The notes beneath the pieces are model-generated. The model had not been told where the DNA came from. It did no database searches and saw only the letters and a program-made list of their open reading frames with translations. Source: Methanothrix sp. (GTDB lineage Archaea > Halobacteriota > Methanosarcinia > Methanotrichales > Methanotrichaceae). Taken from it: DNA of 64,000 nt. Shown here piece after piece: positions 16,922 through 25,491 of this stretch. Position numbers and translations under genes: made by a program. How positions within the stretch are numbered: the first letter of the stretch is position 1; the number at the start of each line of letters is the position of its first letter. The stretch covers positions 1,801,017 to 1,865,016 of the forward strand of contig NZ_JADJJX010000001.1 of assembly GCF_016706325.1 (NCBI RefSeq), written 5' to 3'.

Positions 16922-18775
16922 TTATTCTCCTCCGGCAAGCAGATTCTTCAGGGCGCAATCATAGAGCGAGAAGACATCCCTGGCATGGTCGGCCCTGTTG
17001 AGCAGGTTGATCAGGTGGGCCCCAACACTGTATTGCATCAGGTCAAGGGTCTGACGCAGGGTGATCATACACTCATATAGAGGTCCTGGAGGGTCAGATG
17101 AGGAGATGATAAGATGCAATTCATCCCGTGCTTCTCTGCAATCCTCGGTCTGGTTGGCAAGCAGGAGGGCATTCATACCCCTGTATCTGTGGAAGAGCTC
17201 TGCATAATTGACAGCACAGGGCATATCAACCTCCCTTATCTTCTTCTCCATATCCTCTATGGCAGAGAGGAGCTCAGAGAATCCACTAATTGGTCCATTC
17301 ATATCGCTGGCTTCTTGATACCCCGAAGACAGGCTCTCAGCATAATCAAAAAACTGATCCGCAGCCATCTGAACCTGTTCGATCCACTCCATGGCTTGAG
17401 CATTGCCGCCAAGAAGCGACTTGAATGCGCTCAGCCTGCTGTACTGCTGCTCCAGCTCCAGGCAGCAGATGGCGATCTCTCTCATCTGATTGCAGAGAGC
17501 CTCTGAGTAGGTGAGCATTGTTCTGTCATACCATAGGCCCAATGGGTCTGACCTGTCTCCCGCTCCCAGGGAGACTATGGCACTGCACATCCTCTTGCAG
17601 CTCTCCAGGATGGGCAGGGCCGATTCTGCCGTCTGTGCAATGGCCAAGATTCGTTCTCTGCTGATTGTTGCAGGAGGGCTCCGGCTGTAGCTGGCGAGCA
17701 CGGACCGCCTGGGTTTGGAGGCGGCATAATAGAGGGCCTGAGCGTACATCCTGTGGCAGGATCCGGACCACTCTGGATGGGGGCCGAAGAGGACAACCCC
17801 GCCCGATCCAAAGCGGGAGGAGATGATGGCAGCGCTTCCCCAGATATCTTTAACCCTGTCTGATGGCCTCTGATCAATGGGCGCCTTATACCTGGCCAGC
17901 ACAGCCACCGAATCGCCGGTCTCAAAGATGCTCGGCCCGCCGAAGTAGTCCATCCGGACGAGCGGGCCCGAACCGAGGCTGGGAGAGCCTTGACTGTAGC
18001 CGAACATTATCGGATGGGAGGGATCAACTATCTCCAGATAGAGCGGCCCGATGAGGCTCCTCCATTCCCAGTCGCCGGCAATGGCATCCCTGGGCTCGAA
18101 CCAATCTGCGCGATAGGATGCGTCCACAATATTCAGATCCGGATGCGGATTTCCCATCAGGGCTTCAGTTGCGCCTGCGCATACTCCTATGTATCCTCCT
18201 CCCTTGTAAATGAAGCTGCGTATGTTCTCTAACCCTTGAAGAGCCTCCTCCTCTGAGGCGAAGGAAGAGAAATGCATTGAGCCTCCGGGCATCACAAAGA
18301 CGTTGGATCGGGCCAGGATGCTGTCCGGATCGTCATCATCCTGCAGAAGATCCTCCGCATTGACCAAAGCTGCCTCAAAGCCCATGCCGCGGAAAGCAAG
18401 AGAGTGCATCAGAGCATTGTCGTATGTTGTATGGTCGTAAAAAAGGGCAATGCGTGGCGGGACGAGTGCTATTGACCTCGTCGAAAGCTGCTCGGCGGTC
18501 TTTTGGATGCAAAGCAGGCCCTCTCTCCTCGCCTGCTGCTCCAGCCAGAGGACGATTACATCACAGGGTATCTTGCTCTCAATCTTGAAAGGAAGCGACA
18601 GGAAAAAGGTGCCTGCGGGATAGCTCCTCTCTCCTGCCAGGATCTCCTCCTGTGCCCATTGAACCGGCACCCCCTCTGCCAGGAGCCTATTTATCAGACG
18701 TATAGCGGCCTGATCGCCTCCGCCCGTCCGGTCAGAGCTTCTCTCATCCAGGGAGATAAGATATGATACGGGCAT
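16922..18775 (-). CDS. BPL_N (glutamine-amidotransferase-like) domain protein with helical C-terminus
   Basis: A 617-residue protein. Residues about 105-345 form a class I amidotransferase-like domain of the BPL_N type: IALFYDHTTYDNALMH, VFVMPGGSMHFSSF, and a nucleophile-elbow-like YIGVCAGATEALMG with cysteine, then GSGGVVLFGPHPEWSG. This domain is related to the N-terminal region of eukaryotic biotin-protein ligase. The remaining 250 residues are helical with no motif recognised. The N-terminal 100 residues look like a second small domain. No biotin-ligase catalytic domain is present, so the substrate is unknown. It is convergent with the PUA gene (7 bp apart). Confidence 0.72.
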   Translation of the reverse strand: MPVSYLISLDERSSDRTGGGDQAAIRLINRLLAEGVPVQWAQEEILAGERSYPAGTFFLSLPFKIESKIPCDVIVLWLEQQARREGLLCIQKTAEQLSTRSIALVPPRIALFYDHTTYDNALMHSLAFRGMGFEAALVNAEDLLQDDDDPDSILARSNVFVMPGGSMHFSSFASEEEALQGLENIRSFIYKGGGYIGVCAGATEALMGNPHPDLNIVDASYRADWFEPRDAIAGDWEWRSLIGPLYLEIVDPSHPIMFGYSQGSPSLGSGPLVRMDYFGGPSIFETGDSVAVLARYKAPIDQRPSDRVKDIWGSAAIISSRFGSGGVVLFGPHPEWSGSCHRMYAQALYYAASKPRRSVLASYSRSPPATISRERILAIAQTAESALPILESCKRMCSAIVSLGAGDRSDPLGLWYDRTMLTYSEALCNQMREIAICCLELEQQYSRLSAFKSLLGGNAQAMEWIEQVQMAADQFFDYAESLSSGYQEASDMNGPISGFSELLSAIEDMEKKIREVDMPCAVNYAELFHRYRGMNALLLANQTEDCREARDELHLIISSSDPPGPLYECMITLRQTLDLMQYSVGAHLINLLNRADHARDVFSLYDCALKNLLAGGE

Positions 18776-18839
18776 CAGAATCAGTCCACCTTCTATGAAA
18801 TACAGGAGTTGATTCTGATAAAGATAATGCTTCCCCCCT

Positions 18840-18911
18840 TACCAAAAGCTTTAAACCAACTGTACTTGTTTTAATCCAGGTTGTTTAGATTGTTAGAGGT
18901 GAGAGAGATTG
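18840..18911 (+). promoter_or_regulatory. Promoter and ribosome site of the btuF-like gene
   Basis: AAAAGCTTTAAACC (18845-18858) is a TATA-like box about 50 bp before the TTG start at 18909. GAGGTGAG just upstream of that TTG gives the ribosome site and supports the TTG choice. Confidence 0.4.
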
Positions 18912-19823
18912 AGAATTAAGTCGATAGCTTTACTGCTGGCTGCAATGCTGCTTTTCTTCACTGCCGCCGGCTCGGAGGAATTCTGGCCCATAACTGCAAC
19001 CGATGACCTGGGAAGACCGGTTAATATCACCAGTGCTCCGGAGAGGATCATCTCCCTTGCACCCTCGAACACAGAGATACTATTTGCTCTCGGACTTGGG
19101 GATAACGTTGTGGGCGTGACAAAGTACTGCAATTATCCCCCGGAGGTGGAGAGCCTGAAGAAGAGCGGAAAGATCGCTGTTATTGGGGGGTATGTTGATC
19201 CGGATGTAGAGAAGATCCTCTCGCTGAAACCGGATCTCGTTCTGGCCAGTGATATCAGCATCAACAATACTATTCCCTCACTGGAGAAGGTGGGCGTTCT
19301 GACCTATGTCGTCGAGTCGAAAAACCTCTCTGGAATTCTCACATCTATAAAAAAGGTCGGAATAATCACAGGAAAGAAGGCTGAGGCGGACGCCCTCGCC
19401 GATGAGATGGAATCCAGAATTAAGGCCGTGTCAGATAGATCAGAGGCTCTTCAGAAGAAGAGGGTTCTTTACATCGTCTGGCACGATCCCGTCAAGACCG
19501 TTGGCACTGGGAGCTTCGAGGATGAGATCATCGAGCTGGCAGGGGGAACCAACATATTCCATGATCTTTCGGGATATCCTCAGGTAGATCCAGAGGCGAT
19601 AGCAGTCCGGAACCCGGAGGTGATAATCACCTGCACTGGCATGGGCGAGGGAATGGACCTGCCTTTCCAATGGGCCAAGACAGATAGAAGCCTGAATCTG
19701 ACGGATGCCCGCAATAACGATCAAATATACCAGGCCGAGGGTGATATTATAACCCGCGCCGGACCGAGGATAGTCGATGGCCTGGAGATGTTCTTCCGGT
19801 TCATCCATCCAGAAGCATCCTGA
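18909..19823 (+). CDS. ABC transporter substrate-binding protein (BtuF/FecB type)
   Basis: Extracytoplasmic binding protein for cobalamin, siderophore or heme-type ligands. A signal peptide is present (IALLLAAMLLFFTAAGS, about residues 6-22), and the periplasmic-binding domain follows: DDLGRPVNITSAPERIISLAPSNTEILFALG, then VVGVTKYCNYP and KPDLVLASD. The 304-residue length is normal. It starts at TTG 18909 behind GAGGTGAG. The permease gene follows 45 bp later. No ATPase gene is found nearby, so the ATPase must be supplied elsewhere. For a methanogen, cobamide uptake is the likeliest role, but the ligand is not fixed by sequence. Confidence 0.87.
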   Translation: MRIKSIALLLAAMLLFFTAAGSEEFWPITATDDLGRPVNITSAPERIISLAPSNTEILFALGLGDNVVGVTKYCNYPPEVESLKKSGKIAVIGGYVDPDVEKILSLKPDLVLASDISINNTIPSLEKVGVLTYVVESKNLSGILTSIKKVGIITGKKAEADALADEMESRIKAVSDRSEALQKKRVLYIVWHDPVKTVGTGSFEDEIIELAGGTNIFHDLSGYPQVDPEAIAVRNPEVIITCTGMGEGMDLPFQWAKTDRSLNLTDARNNDQIYQAEGDIITRAGPRIVDGLEMFFRFIHPEAS

Positions 19824-19868
19824 AGCCGTCTGAATTATTGCAAAAATCAACAATCAAGAGACAGTGAA

Positions 19869-20933
19869 ATGAGCGCCTTAAGAGGGAGTGAGCTTCGACA
19901 TAAATATCAGAGGTTCATTGCCAGAAAGGTGCTCTTCTTCCTGGTCATGATCATGGGAATAGTCGCCCTGGCCGGGGTGGCTATCACCCAGGGCTCGGCA
20001 GATATCAGCAGCCAGGATGCTTATCACTCCATTTTAGCCAGGTTCTTTCCAGAGCGCTTTCAATCCACAGCATTTACCGATATGATCGTCTGGGATCTGC
20101 GCCTTCACAGGATCATAATGAGCATAGTTGCTGGCATGGGGCTGGCGGTCGCCGGGGCTGTGATGCAGGGGGTCTTGAAGAACCCTCTGGCAAGCCCCTT
20201 CACCCTGGGAGTCTCATCTGCTGCCAGCTTCGGAGCAGCACTGGCCATCATTATGGGCGCTGGCATCATCGGCGGGCAGTGGATGGTCATCGGTAATGCC
20301 TTCATCTTCACCCTCCTGGCATCTTTCGCCGTCTATGGGCTGGCCAGGTACAAGGGGGTGACACCAGAGACTATGATCCTGGCGGGAATTGCCATCATGT
20401 ACCTCTTCAATGCCTTAACCTCCTTTCTTCAGTACGCCGCCAGGTCAGAGCAGGTGCATGAGGTTGTCTTCTGGATGATGGGCAGCCTCGGTCGGTCATC
20501 CTGGGAGAAGGCGGGGATGGTCTTGGCAGTTCTCATAATCTGTCTTCCCTATCTCATCACCAGGTCATGGGATCTCAATGCTCTCGGAGCGGGGGATGAG
20601 ACTGCCGCCAGCCTGGGAGTGAATGTAGAGCGAACGAGAGTGGTACATACCATGCTGGCCTCTCTGATCACCGCCAGCATAATCTGCTTCACTGGGACCA
20701 TTGGCTTCATTGACCTGGTCTCGCCTCATATAGCCAGGATGGCCATAGGCGGCGATCACAGGTTCCTCCTGCCGGGCTCTGCTCTTGTGGGCGCTCTCTT
20801 GCTCTTGGGCTCTGATACTCTTTCCAGAGTCCTGTTAGCACCGATGGTACTGCCCGTGGGCATCATGACCTCCTTTCTGGGAGTTCCGTTCTTTGTGTAC
20901 CTCTTCCTGCGCAGGAAAAGAGAAGAGCATTGA
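19869..20933 (+). CDS. ABC transporter permease (BtuC/FecCD family)
   Basis: Integral membrane permease of 354 residues with about nine or ten hydrophobic helices. Family signatures include DLRLHRIIMSIVAGMGLAVAGAVMQ, NPLASPFTLGVSSAASFGA, and the ATPase-contact stretch LGAGDETAASLGVNVERTR, then GFIDLVSPHIARM. It is co-transcribed with the substrate-binding protein. The sequence after the stop turns into an AT-rich repeat, so the usual third gene (BtuD-type ATPase) is missing at this locus. Either the ATPase is encoded elsewhere or the operon was cut by repeat expansion. Confidence 0.9.
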   Translation: MSALRGSELRHKYQRFIARKVLFFLVMIMGIVALAGVAITQGSADISSQDAYHSILARFFPERFQSTAFTDMIVWDLRLHRIIMSIVAGMGLAVAGAVMQGVLKNPLASPFTLGVSSAASFGAALAIIMGAGIIGGQWMVIGNAFIFTLLASFAVYGLARYKGVTPETMILAGIAIMYLFNALTSFLQYAARSEQVHEVVFWMMGSLGRSSWEKAGMVLAVLIICLPYLITRSWDLNALGAGDETAASLGVNVERTRVVHTMLASLITASIICFTGTIGFIDLVSPHIARMAIGGDHRFLLPGSALVGALLLLGSDTLSRVLLAPMVLPVGIMTSFLGVPFFVYLFLRRKREEH

Positions 20934-21019
20934 TGATGAAAAAGCGAAAAAGTGAAGCAGCAAGCCTCAGCCATGGCCTGCCTCTCAGCCGATGGATATC
21001 AGGTCGAATGGCCTTCTTC

Positions 21020-21620
21020 TTTCCGAATAATGTTATATTTTAGGTTTATATATTAATTCTGCATAACGATCACATTGTAAGTTTATATAGTAAGTTTATA
21101 TCGTAATTTTATATCATAAATTTACATTGAAATCTACATCACAGGTTTATATTATAAGTTTTCATCATGAATTTATATTCTGTATTTATATGGTTACTCC
21201 ACATAATTAGCTTAATCTACATTATCCTACATAATTAGCTTAATCTACATTATCCTACATAATTAGCTTAATCTACATTACCCTACATAATTAGCTTAAT
21301 CTACATTACCCTACATAATTAGCTTAATCTACATTGATTTACATAATTAATTCAATTTACAATAATTTAAATAATTAGCTTAATCTACATAACTCTACAT
21401 AATTAGCTCAATCCACATTAATCTATATAATTGACTAAATCTACATTTATAATTAACTTAATTTACATAATTAACTTAATCTACATAATTGACTCAATCC
21501 ACATACTTAAATTAGTTTATATATTTAAGCTAATTTACATTCATGAGTTAATTTACATACTTAATTTACATACTTGATTAACATCCTTAATCGACAGTAA
21601 AATTCATATAGATTGTGCTT
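21020..21620. repeat. AT-rich tandem repeat region (28-bp unit)
   Basis: The clearest part (about 21200-21480) has around nine copies of CTACATAATTAGCTTAATCT plus ACATTATC. Flanking parts are decayed forms (GTTTATATTATAAG types). The block has no coding potential. Its base composition contrasts with the GC-rich permease gene before it. An origin or chromatin role is possible but not supported by a recognised origin gene. Confidence 0.85.
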
Positions 21621-21753
21621 AAACTAATTGGCATGTCGAAGCTCAGCAGTTCCATTTTTAGTAGAGAGCACGGCAGCGATGTATCCTTAGATGCATCTGT
21701 AAAAAAACCGGGACTGTAACACCCAATCCGGCCTGATCTGGGTTGGGTATCTG

Positions 21754-21960
21754 ATGTTCGATCGCCAAATGGCGTTATTGAATTGGAATAGACTTATAAA
21801 AACCTTAATTGGAAGGATGGGCGGCATAAGAGATTGCCGGTCTCTTAATGATATTGGCCTGCGTGGAGTTCTTGCTTCTCCATCAATGGGGAATCGAGAA
21901 TTCTGGCGGATATGGGGCGAAAAATGCAGCTCACCCATCCTTTCGGGAAGTAAAAAATGA
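21754..21960 (+). CDS. Small ORF 1 of an overlapping chain
   Basis: A 68-residue basic protein of unknown function (MFDRQMALLNWNRLIK...). It is supported mainly by context: its stop overlaps the next start as ATGA. No ribosome site is clear and the codon pattern is not decisive. An ORF on the opposite strand covers the same region but looks like a shadow. Treat as tentative. Confidence 0.35.
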   Translation: MFDRQMALLNWNRLIKTLIGRMGGIRDCRSLNDIGLRGVLASPSMGNREFWRIWGEKCSSPILSGSKK

Positions 21961-22181
21961 TTGGAAAAAATGAAATAAGCAAAATCAGCAGGCATAATGA
22001 GCACTGTGAGCTCTCTGGAATTGGAGCCAGGCTGCTTGGTTCCAAAGCAGGCTACATGAGAGCCCATGCAGACAGCATCCGGCATGCAGATGAGATCTTG
22101 TTCGCACTGACTCTGACTGTACTGATATTCGGATCGGTCTTCTCCATGGACATCGTGGCTAGAATGGGGGCGATGCAATGA
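21957..22181 (+). CDS. Small membrane protein, ORF 2 of the chain
   Basis: A 74-residue protein with a hydrophilic N-terminal half (SRHNEHCELSGIGARLLGSK) and one membrane helix near the C-terminus (EILFALTLTVLIFGSVFSM). It overlaps ORF 1 before it and ORF 3 after it through ATGA junctions, which implies coupled translation. No family was recognised. The topology suggests a membrane-anchored subunit of a small complex with ORF 3. Confidence 0.5.
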   Translation: MIGKNEISKISRHNEHCELSGIGARLLGSKAGYMRAHADSIRHADEILFALTLTVLIFGSVFSMDIVARMGAMQ

Positions 22182-22324
22182 GAGGATACTATGAAACCCT
22201 ATACGATGCACTCGTAAACCAGAACTACGGATCGAAAAATGCCCCCTTAGTGGAGATATTCCTCTGTCTGGGAGCATTCATAGGGATAGGCCTCACAGCA
22301 GTTATGCTCAGGGCCGGATGGTAG
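22178..22324 (+). CDS. Small membrane protein, ORF 3 of the chain (48 aa)
   Basis: A 48-residue protein starting at the ATGA overlap with ORF 2. The N-terminal half is polar (MRGYYETLYDALVNQNYGS) and the C-terminal half is one membrane helix (EIFLCLGAFIGIGLTAVML) ending RAGW. The polar-then-hydrophobic layout repeats that of ORF 2. ORF 4 begins 4 bp later. No family recognised. Confidence 0.5.
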   Translation: MRGYYETLYDALVNQNYGSKNAPLVEIFLCLGAFIGIGLTAVMLRAGW

Positions 22325-22328
22325 GCCG

Positions 22329-22475
22329 ATGGAATCTGATAGCAGGAAAAGAAGCTCATCCTCTCTGCTGGTTTATAAAAATAAGCTGAAGGCCGAGCGC
22401 CATTTCCTGCTGACGGAGCTGGCGGAATGCGCCAATAAGATCAGGCGAATAGACGAGCAGCTCAAATCGATTTGA
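22329..22475 (+). CDS. Small charged helical protein, ORF 4 of the chain (48 aa)
   Basis: A 48-residue soluble protein (SSSSLLVYKNKLKAERHF...LAECANKIRRIDEQLKSI) predicted to be a single amphipathic helix or coiled coil. It begins 4 bp after ORF 3. A degenerate copy lies 440 bp downstream at 22775-22910, which shows that this sequence was duplicated and argues that it is more than noise. Function unknown. Confidence 0.5.
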   Translation: MESDSRKRSSSSLLVYKNKLKAERHFLLTELAECANKIRRIDEQLKSI

Positions 22476-22639
22476 AGCAGATCATCCCTGGAGAATGATA
22501 GCAGGCGGCATCTGATCCTGTATACTCCGCCGCTCCTCAGGAGTGTGATATGAGTAATGGGCAGGGATCATTTCCCGCCTTTCTCACCTCCTTTCCACTG
22601 GATTCTACCATACGGCTTTATGTAATTACACTTTTAATT

Positions 22640-22774
22640 TTTAAATTTTTAAATTTTTAAATTAAATGCCGCATTCTGATGCATGGGAGCATACATACAG
22701 AGACTCGGCTGGCTCTCACCTATATCCGATTAGAGGCAGCCTGTGCAGATTGTTATACAGGCGATAGAGGGCTT
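22640..22774. other. AT-rich spacer
   Basis: Contains a run of TTTTTAAATT steps at about 22630-22665 and otherwise nothing recognised. It separates the small-ORF chain from the degenerate copy of ORF 4. Confidence 0.4.
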
Positions 22775-22910
22775 AAGAGCGGTGGCAGGAAAAAGAGCCG
22801 TTCTCTTTGCTGGTTTACAAAAATAAGCTGAAGGCCGAGAGCATTCTCTGCCGACGGAGCTGGCGGAATGCGCCAATGGGATCGGAGAGAATGGATGAGC
22901 AGCCTGAAGG
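22775..22910 (+). pseudogene. Degenerate duplicate of small ORF 4
   Basis: Closely follows ORF 4 (22348-22440): CTTTGCTGGTTTACAAAAAT, AAGCTGAAGGCCGAG and GACGGAGCTGGCGGAATGCG are shared. One base is missing after GCCGAG compared with ORF 4, which breaks the frame, and the start region differs. It is best read as a decayed tandem duplication. Confidence 0.65.
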
Positions 22911-23012
22911 AAATCTACTCCATCCTTCTCAAACTTCGGTTGGCTGCATCCTTATCGAACCTCTCAGGGGCGAGATCTCCTCCCGCCCATTGCCAATCTG
23001 CTCGATGTACTC

Positions 23013-24283
23013 TCATTCAACCCTCACCCTCGCCCCCAGCCTCTCCATCTCCATGAAGAAGCCCGGGTAGCTCACATCCACCGCCTCTGCCGTATCGATC
23101 TTCGTCTCTCCGGCCACAAGACCTGCCACCGTCAGGGCCATGACTATCCTGTGGTCGTGATAGCCGTGAACGCTCGCCCCGCGCAGCCTTCCACCCTCGA
23201 TCTCCAGGCCGTCCGGGCGCTCCTTGATCTTCGCACCCATCTTCGTCAGCTCGACGGCCATGGCATGAATCCTGTCCGTCTCCTTGTGGCGGACATGCTC
23301 TGCATTCACCACCCTCGTCCTGCCCCTGGCCACAGAGCCCAGGACAGCGATGGTGGGAACCAGATCAGGAGTTCTGCTGGCATCGATCTCTATCCCCTCC
23401 AGCTCTCCTCCCCTGATCCTCAGGTCGCCTGATTCTCTGTTCCAGGATACCCGAGCCCCCATGAGAGCCAGTATATCGATGATAGCCGAATCACCCTGCC
23501 GGGAGGGCAGGATGCCTCTTACTGTCAGCTCCGATCCCGTGACTGCAGCCGCTGCCAGGGGATAGGAGGCGGATGAGAAGTCGCCGGGAATGGTGTATTC
23601 CTCAAGGCCGAAGCTCTGCCCTCCGGGCAGTATGAACTCCTGCTCCTCTTCCTCCACTCTGATCCCTGCATCACGGAGCATATCCAGGGTGATCTCTGCA
23701 TAGGGGCGGGACTTCAGCTCTCCCTCGATCTTGATCCTCGTCTCCCCTCTGCCAGGGGAGAGGCGATGAAGAGGGCGGAGAGAAACTGGCTGCTCAGCCC
23801 ACCCTGCAGATGTGCTGTGCCGCCCTTCAACCTTCCTCTGATCACCAGGGGGGCCCTGCCGTTATTCTTAATGGAGAAGGCATCCGCCCCCAACTGGTTG
23901 AGAGCGGCAAGCAAGGGTCCGTTGGGCCGGCTGCGAATGGAGGAGTCGCCGGTCAGCACGGCTCCCTGGGTGAGCGCTGCCACTGCCGAGCAGAAGCGCA
24001 ATGTGGTGCCCGAGTTCAGCACGTCGATCACATCCTCGGGAGTCTGGGGCTGATCCCGGACCCCTTCGATATGAAGGTCGTCCTTTTTCTCTTCCTTGCT
24101 TATCCTAGCCCCGAAGGCCTCGCTGGCGGAGATTGTGGCCAGAGTATCAGCAGAGAGCAATGGCCGCAGGACCCTCCCCCCTGGGCCAAGAGAGGTGATC
24201 AGAATGGCGCGGTGGGTGTAGCTCTTGGAGGGAGGGGCGTAGAGCTCGCCGGATACAACAGAGCACTCGACTGAGGCGATCAT
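23013..24283 (-). CDS. aroA: 3-phosphoshikimate 1-carboxyvinyltransferase (EPSP synthase), frameshifted
   Basis: Sixth step of the shikimate pathway: joins phosphoenolpyruvate to shikimate-3-phosphate. The N-terminal part (24283 to about 23755) has PPSKSYTHRAILITSLG, the substrate-binding PSKS motif, and NSGTTLRFCSAVAAL. The C-terminal part (to 23013) has GDFSSASYPLAAAAV, RHKETDRIHAMAVEL and YHDHRIVMAL. The frame changes near 23755, where GAGGGGAGACG on the minus strand would need one extra G to read AEGETRIKIEGELKSRPYAE. With that base the protein is complete at about 423 residues. All motifs are intact, so a sequence error is at least as likely as a real mutation. Confidence 0.87.
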
Positions 24284-24485
24284 GAACCGGAGATGATTGA
24301 AGATGTATAAGAAATAAGTGCCATGATATGGCCTGACACGTCCGGCCTGAAAAGGGAGAGAGAAGCCCCCACTCCTCTATCCTCTCTGCCGCTATCACGG
24401 CATTCGACGTAGTACGACACAAGTCGAATATAAGCCTTGCGGGCCATATCCTGGATCATGGCAGAGGATGCTGATCATTCGTTCT

Positions 24486-24869
24486 TCAGTAAACCTTAAT
24501 GTCCAGTTCAGTCACCTTAGCAACGGACTCGAAATCCTTATCCTTTGTGATTAAGGTCTCAGATTCGTTTGCCACTGCAATCCCGGAGATGAGTATATCG
24601 AAGGCATTGACGGAAATCCCCAGGGTTATGAGACTGGTCATGATCTCGCTTGACCTTTCCGCAGCAGCCAGATCAAAATCCAGGATCTTGATCTCTGAAA
24701 AGAATCTTCGAAAAAATTTCTCCTCCTTTTTGGACCTATAACGTCTTATGCCGACAAAAATTTCATAATAATTTACTACAGTAGTTGCCAGGTCGCCTCC
24801 TAATACACCTCTAATAACCTCCCCACCCCGGAATAGGTCGATAAGAGCGCTGGTATCCAGGACGATCAT
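24486..24869 (-). CDS. vapC: VapC-type PIN-domain toxin
   Basis: A 127-residue PIN-domain ribonuclease. Acidic metal ligands appear in MIVLDTSALIDLF (Asp5), NYYEIFVGIR (Glu near 36), NAFDILISGIAVAN (Asp near 92) and TKDKDF. It acts as a toxin by cutting tRNA or rRNA in related systems. The start overlaps the antitoxin stop by 4 bp (ATGA), as expected for a vapBC operon. The C-terminal ITKDKDFESVAKVTELDIKVY is typical of VapC. Confidence 0.9.
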   Translation of the reverse strand: MIVLDTSALIDLFRGGEVIRGVLGGDLATTVVNYYEIFVGIRRYRSKKEEKFFRRFFSEIKILDFDLAAAERSSEIMTSLITLGISVNAFDILISGIAVANESETLITKDKDFESVAKVTELDIKVY

Positions 24870-25084
24870 ACTCTCGACCTTGCCATTTCTCTAATCCTCT
24901 TAGAATCTGCCTCCAGCCGGTCTAATAACGGGTCATCCTTGAGAGATCCAAAGTATTCAGATAGATCGACTTTATCCCTCTTAAGCAACCTTTCTATTGC
25001 GTCGCTGAAGCTCTCTTCTTCTCTCTTTGCCTCTTTAAGGAGTTTATATACGTCGTATCTAATGGAGATGTTCTTGGATGCCAT
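24866..25084 (-). CDS. vapB: VapB-type antitoxin
   Basis: A 72-residue antitoxin with an N-terminal ribbon-helix-helix-like segment (NISIRYDVYKLLKEAKREEESFSDAIERLLKR) that would bind DNA, and an acidic C-terminal tail (LEADSKRIREMARSRV) that would block VapC. It starts the two-gene operon. A TATA-like box lies 25-35 bp upstream, overlapping a TGTG...CACA motif that could be the self-operator. Confidence 0.85.
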   Translation of the reverse strand: MASKNISIRYDVYKLLKEAKREEESFSDAIERLLKRDKVDLSEYFGSLKDDPLLDRLEADSKRIREMARSRV

Positions 25085-25090
25085 GCTTCT

Positions 25091-25120
25091 GTGTATGTAT
25101 GCACAGATATATACAGTTTG
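25091..25120 (-). promoter_or_regulatory. vapBC promoter/operator
   Basis: On the minus strand CTGTATATATCTG (about 25105-25117) is a TATA box placed 21-33 bp before the vapB ATG, implying a leaderless or short-leader transcript. TGTGTATGTATGCACA beside it is an imperfect inverted repeat and a candidate VapB site. Confidence 0.5.
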
Positions 25121-25450
25121 GGATTTTCATGGTGATTTAATTCTAATCGCTTCTGCTCGCCAGAAGTGTCACATCCGTGACTCCTGAAATCTGCGCAAAC
25201 TCAATCAGAGCATTTCTCAGGTCAGCCGGAGTAGTGGCAGCGATATGCAGAATTATGCCAAATCCATACGCCTCTGCCTAATCCATACGCCCTTCCAACC
25301 ACGATCTGTTTTGCATTCCCCAGAGAGATCCCCAGATCCTGCTCATCTACGTCTGTCCCCTCAATTAAAGACAGACTTATTATCGTGCTTCATCCTCGCT
25401 GAGGGCCTCAATGGCCGTGATCGGCCATCATGAGCCTTTTGCCCTGCCAC
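25121..25450. other. Spacer without a recognised gene
   Basis: No credible coding sequence or RNA structure was seen between the vapBC promoter and the kinase promoter. A short direct repeat, AATCCATACGCC, occurs near 25260 and 25280. Confidence 0.4.
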
Positions 25451-25454
25451 ACCC

Positions 25455-25463
25455 TTTAATATA
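25455..25463 (+). promoter_or_regulatory. TATA box of the ADP-dependent kinase gene
   Basis: TTTAATATA lies 29 bp before the ATG at 25492, the spacing of an archaeal leaderless promoter. No ribosome site precedes the ATG, in agreement with that. Confidence 0.5.
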
Positions 25464-25491
25464 GTTCGTCATCATCCATATCTCCAACCAC

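Noticed and set aside
21687..22277. A 196-codon frame on the minus strand
   Set aside because: Composition is rich in Arg, His, Ser and Pro without domain signatures. It lies opposite the small-ORF chain, whose ATGA overlaps and duplicate copy are better evidence.
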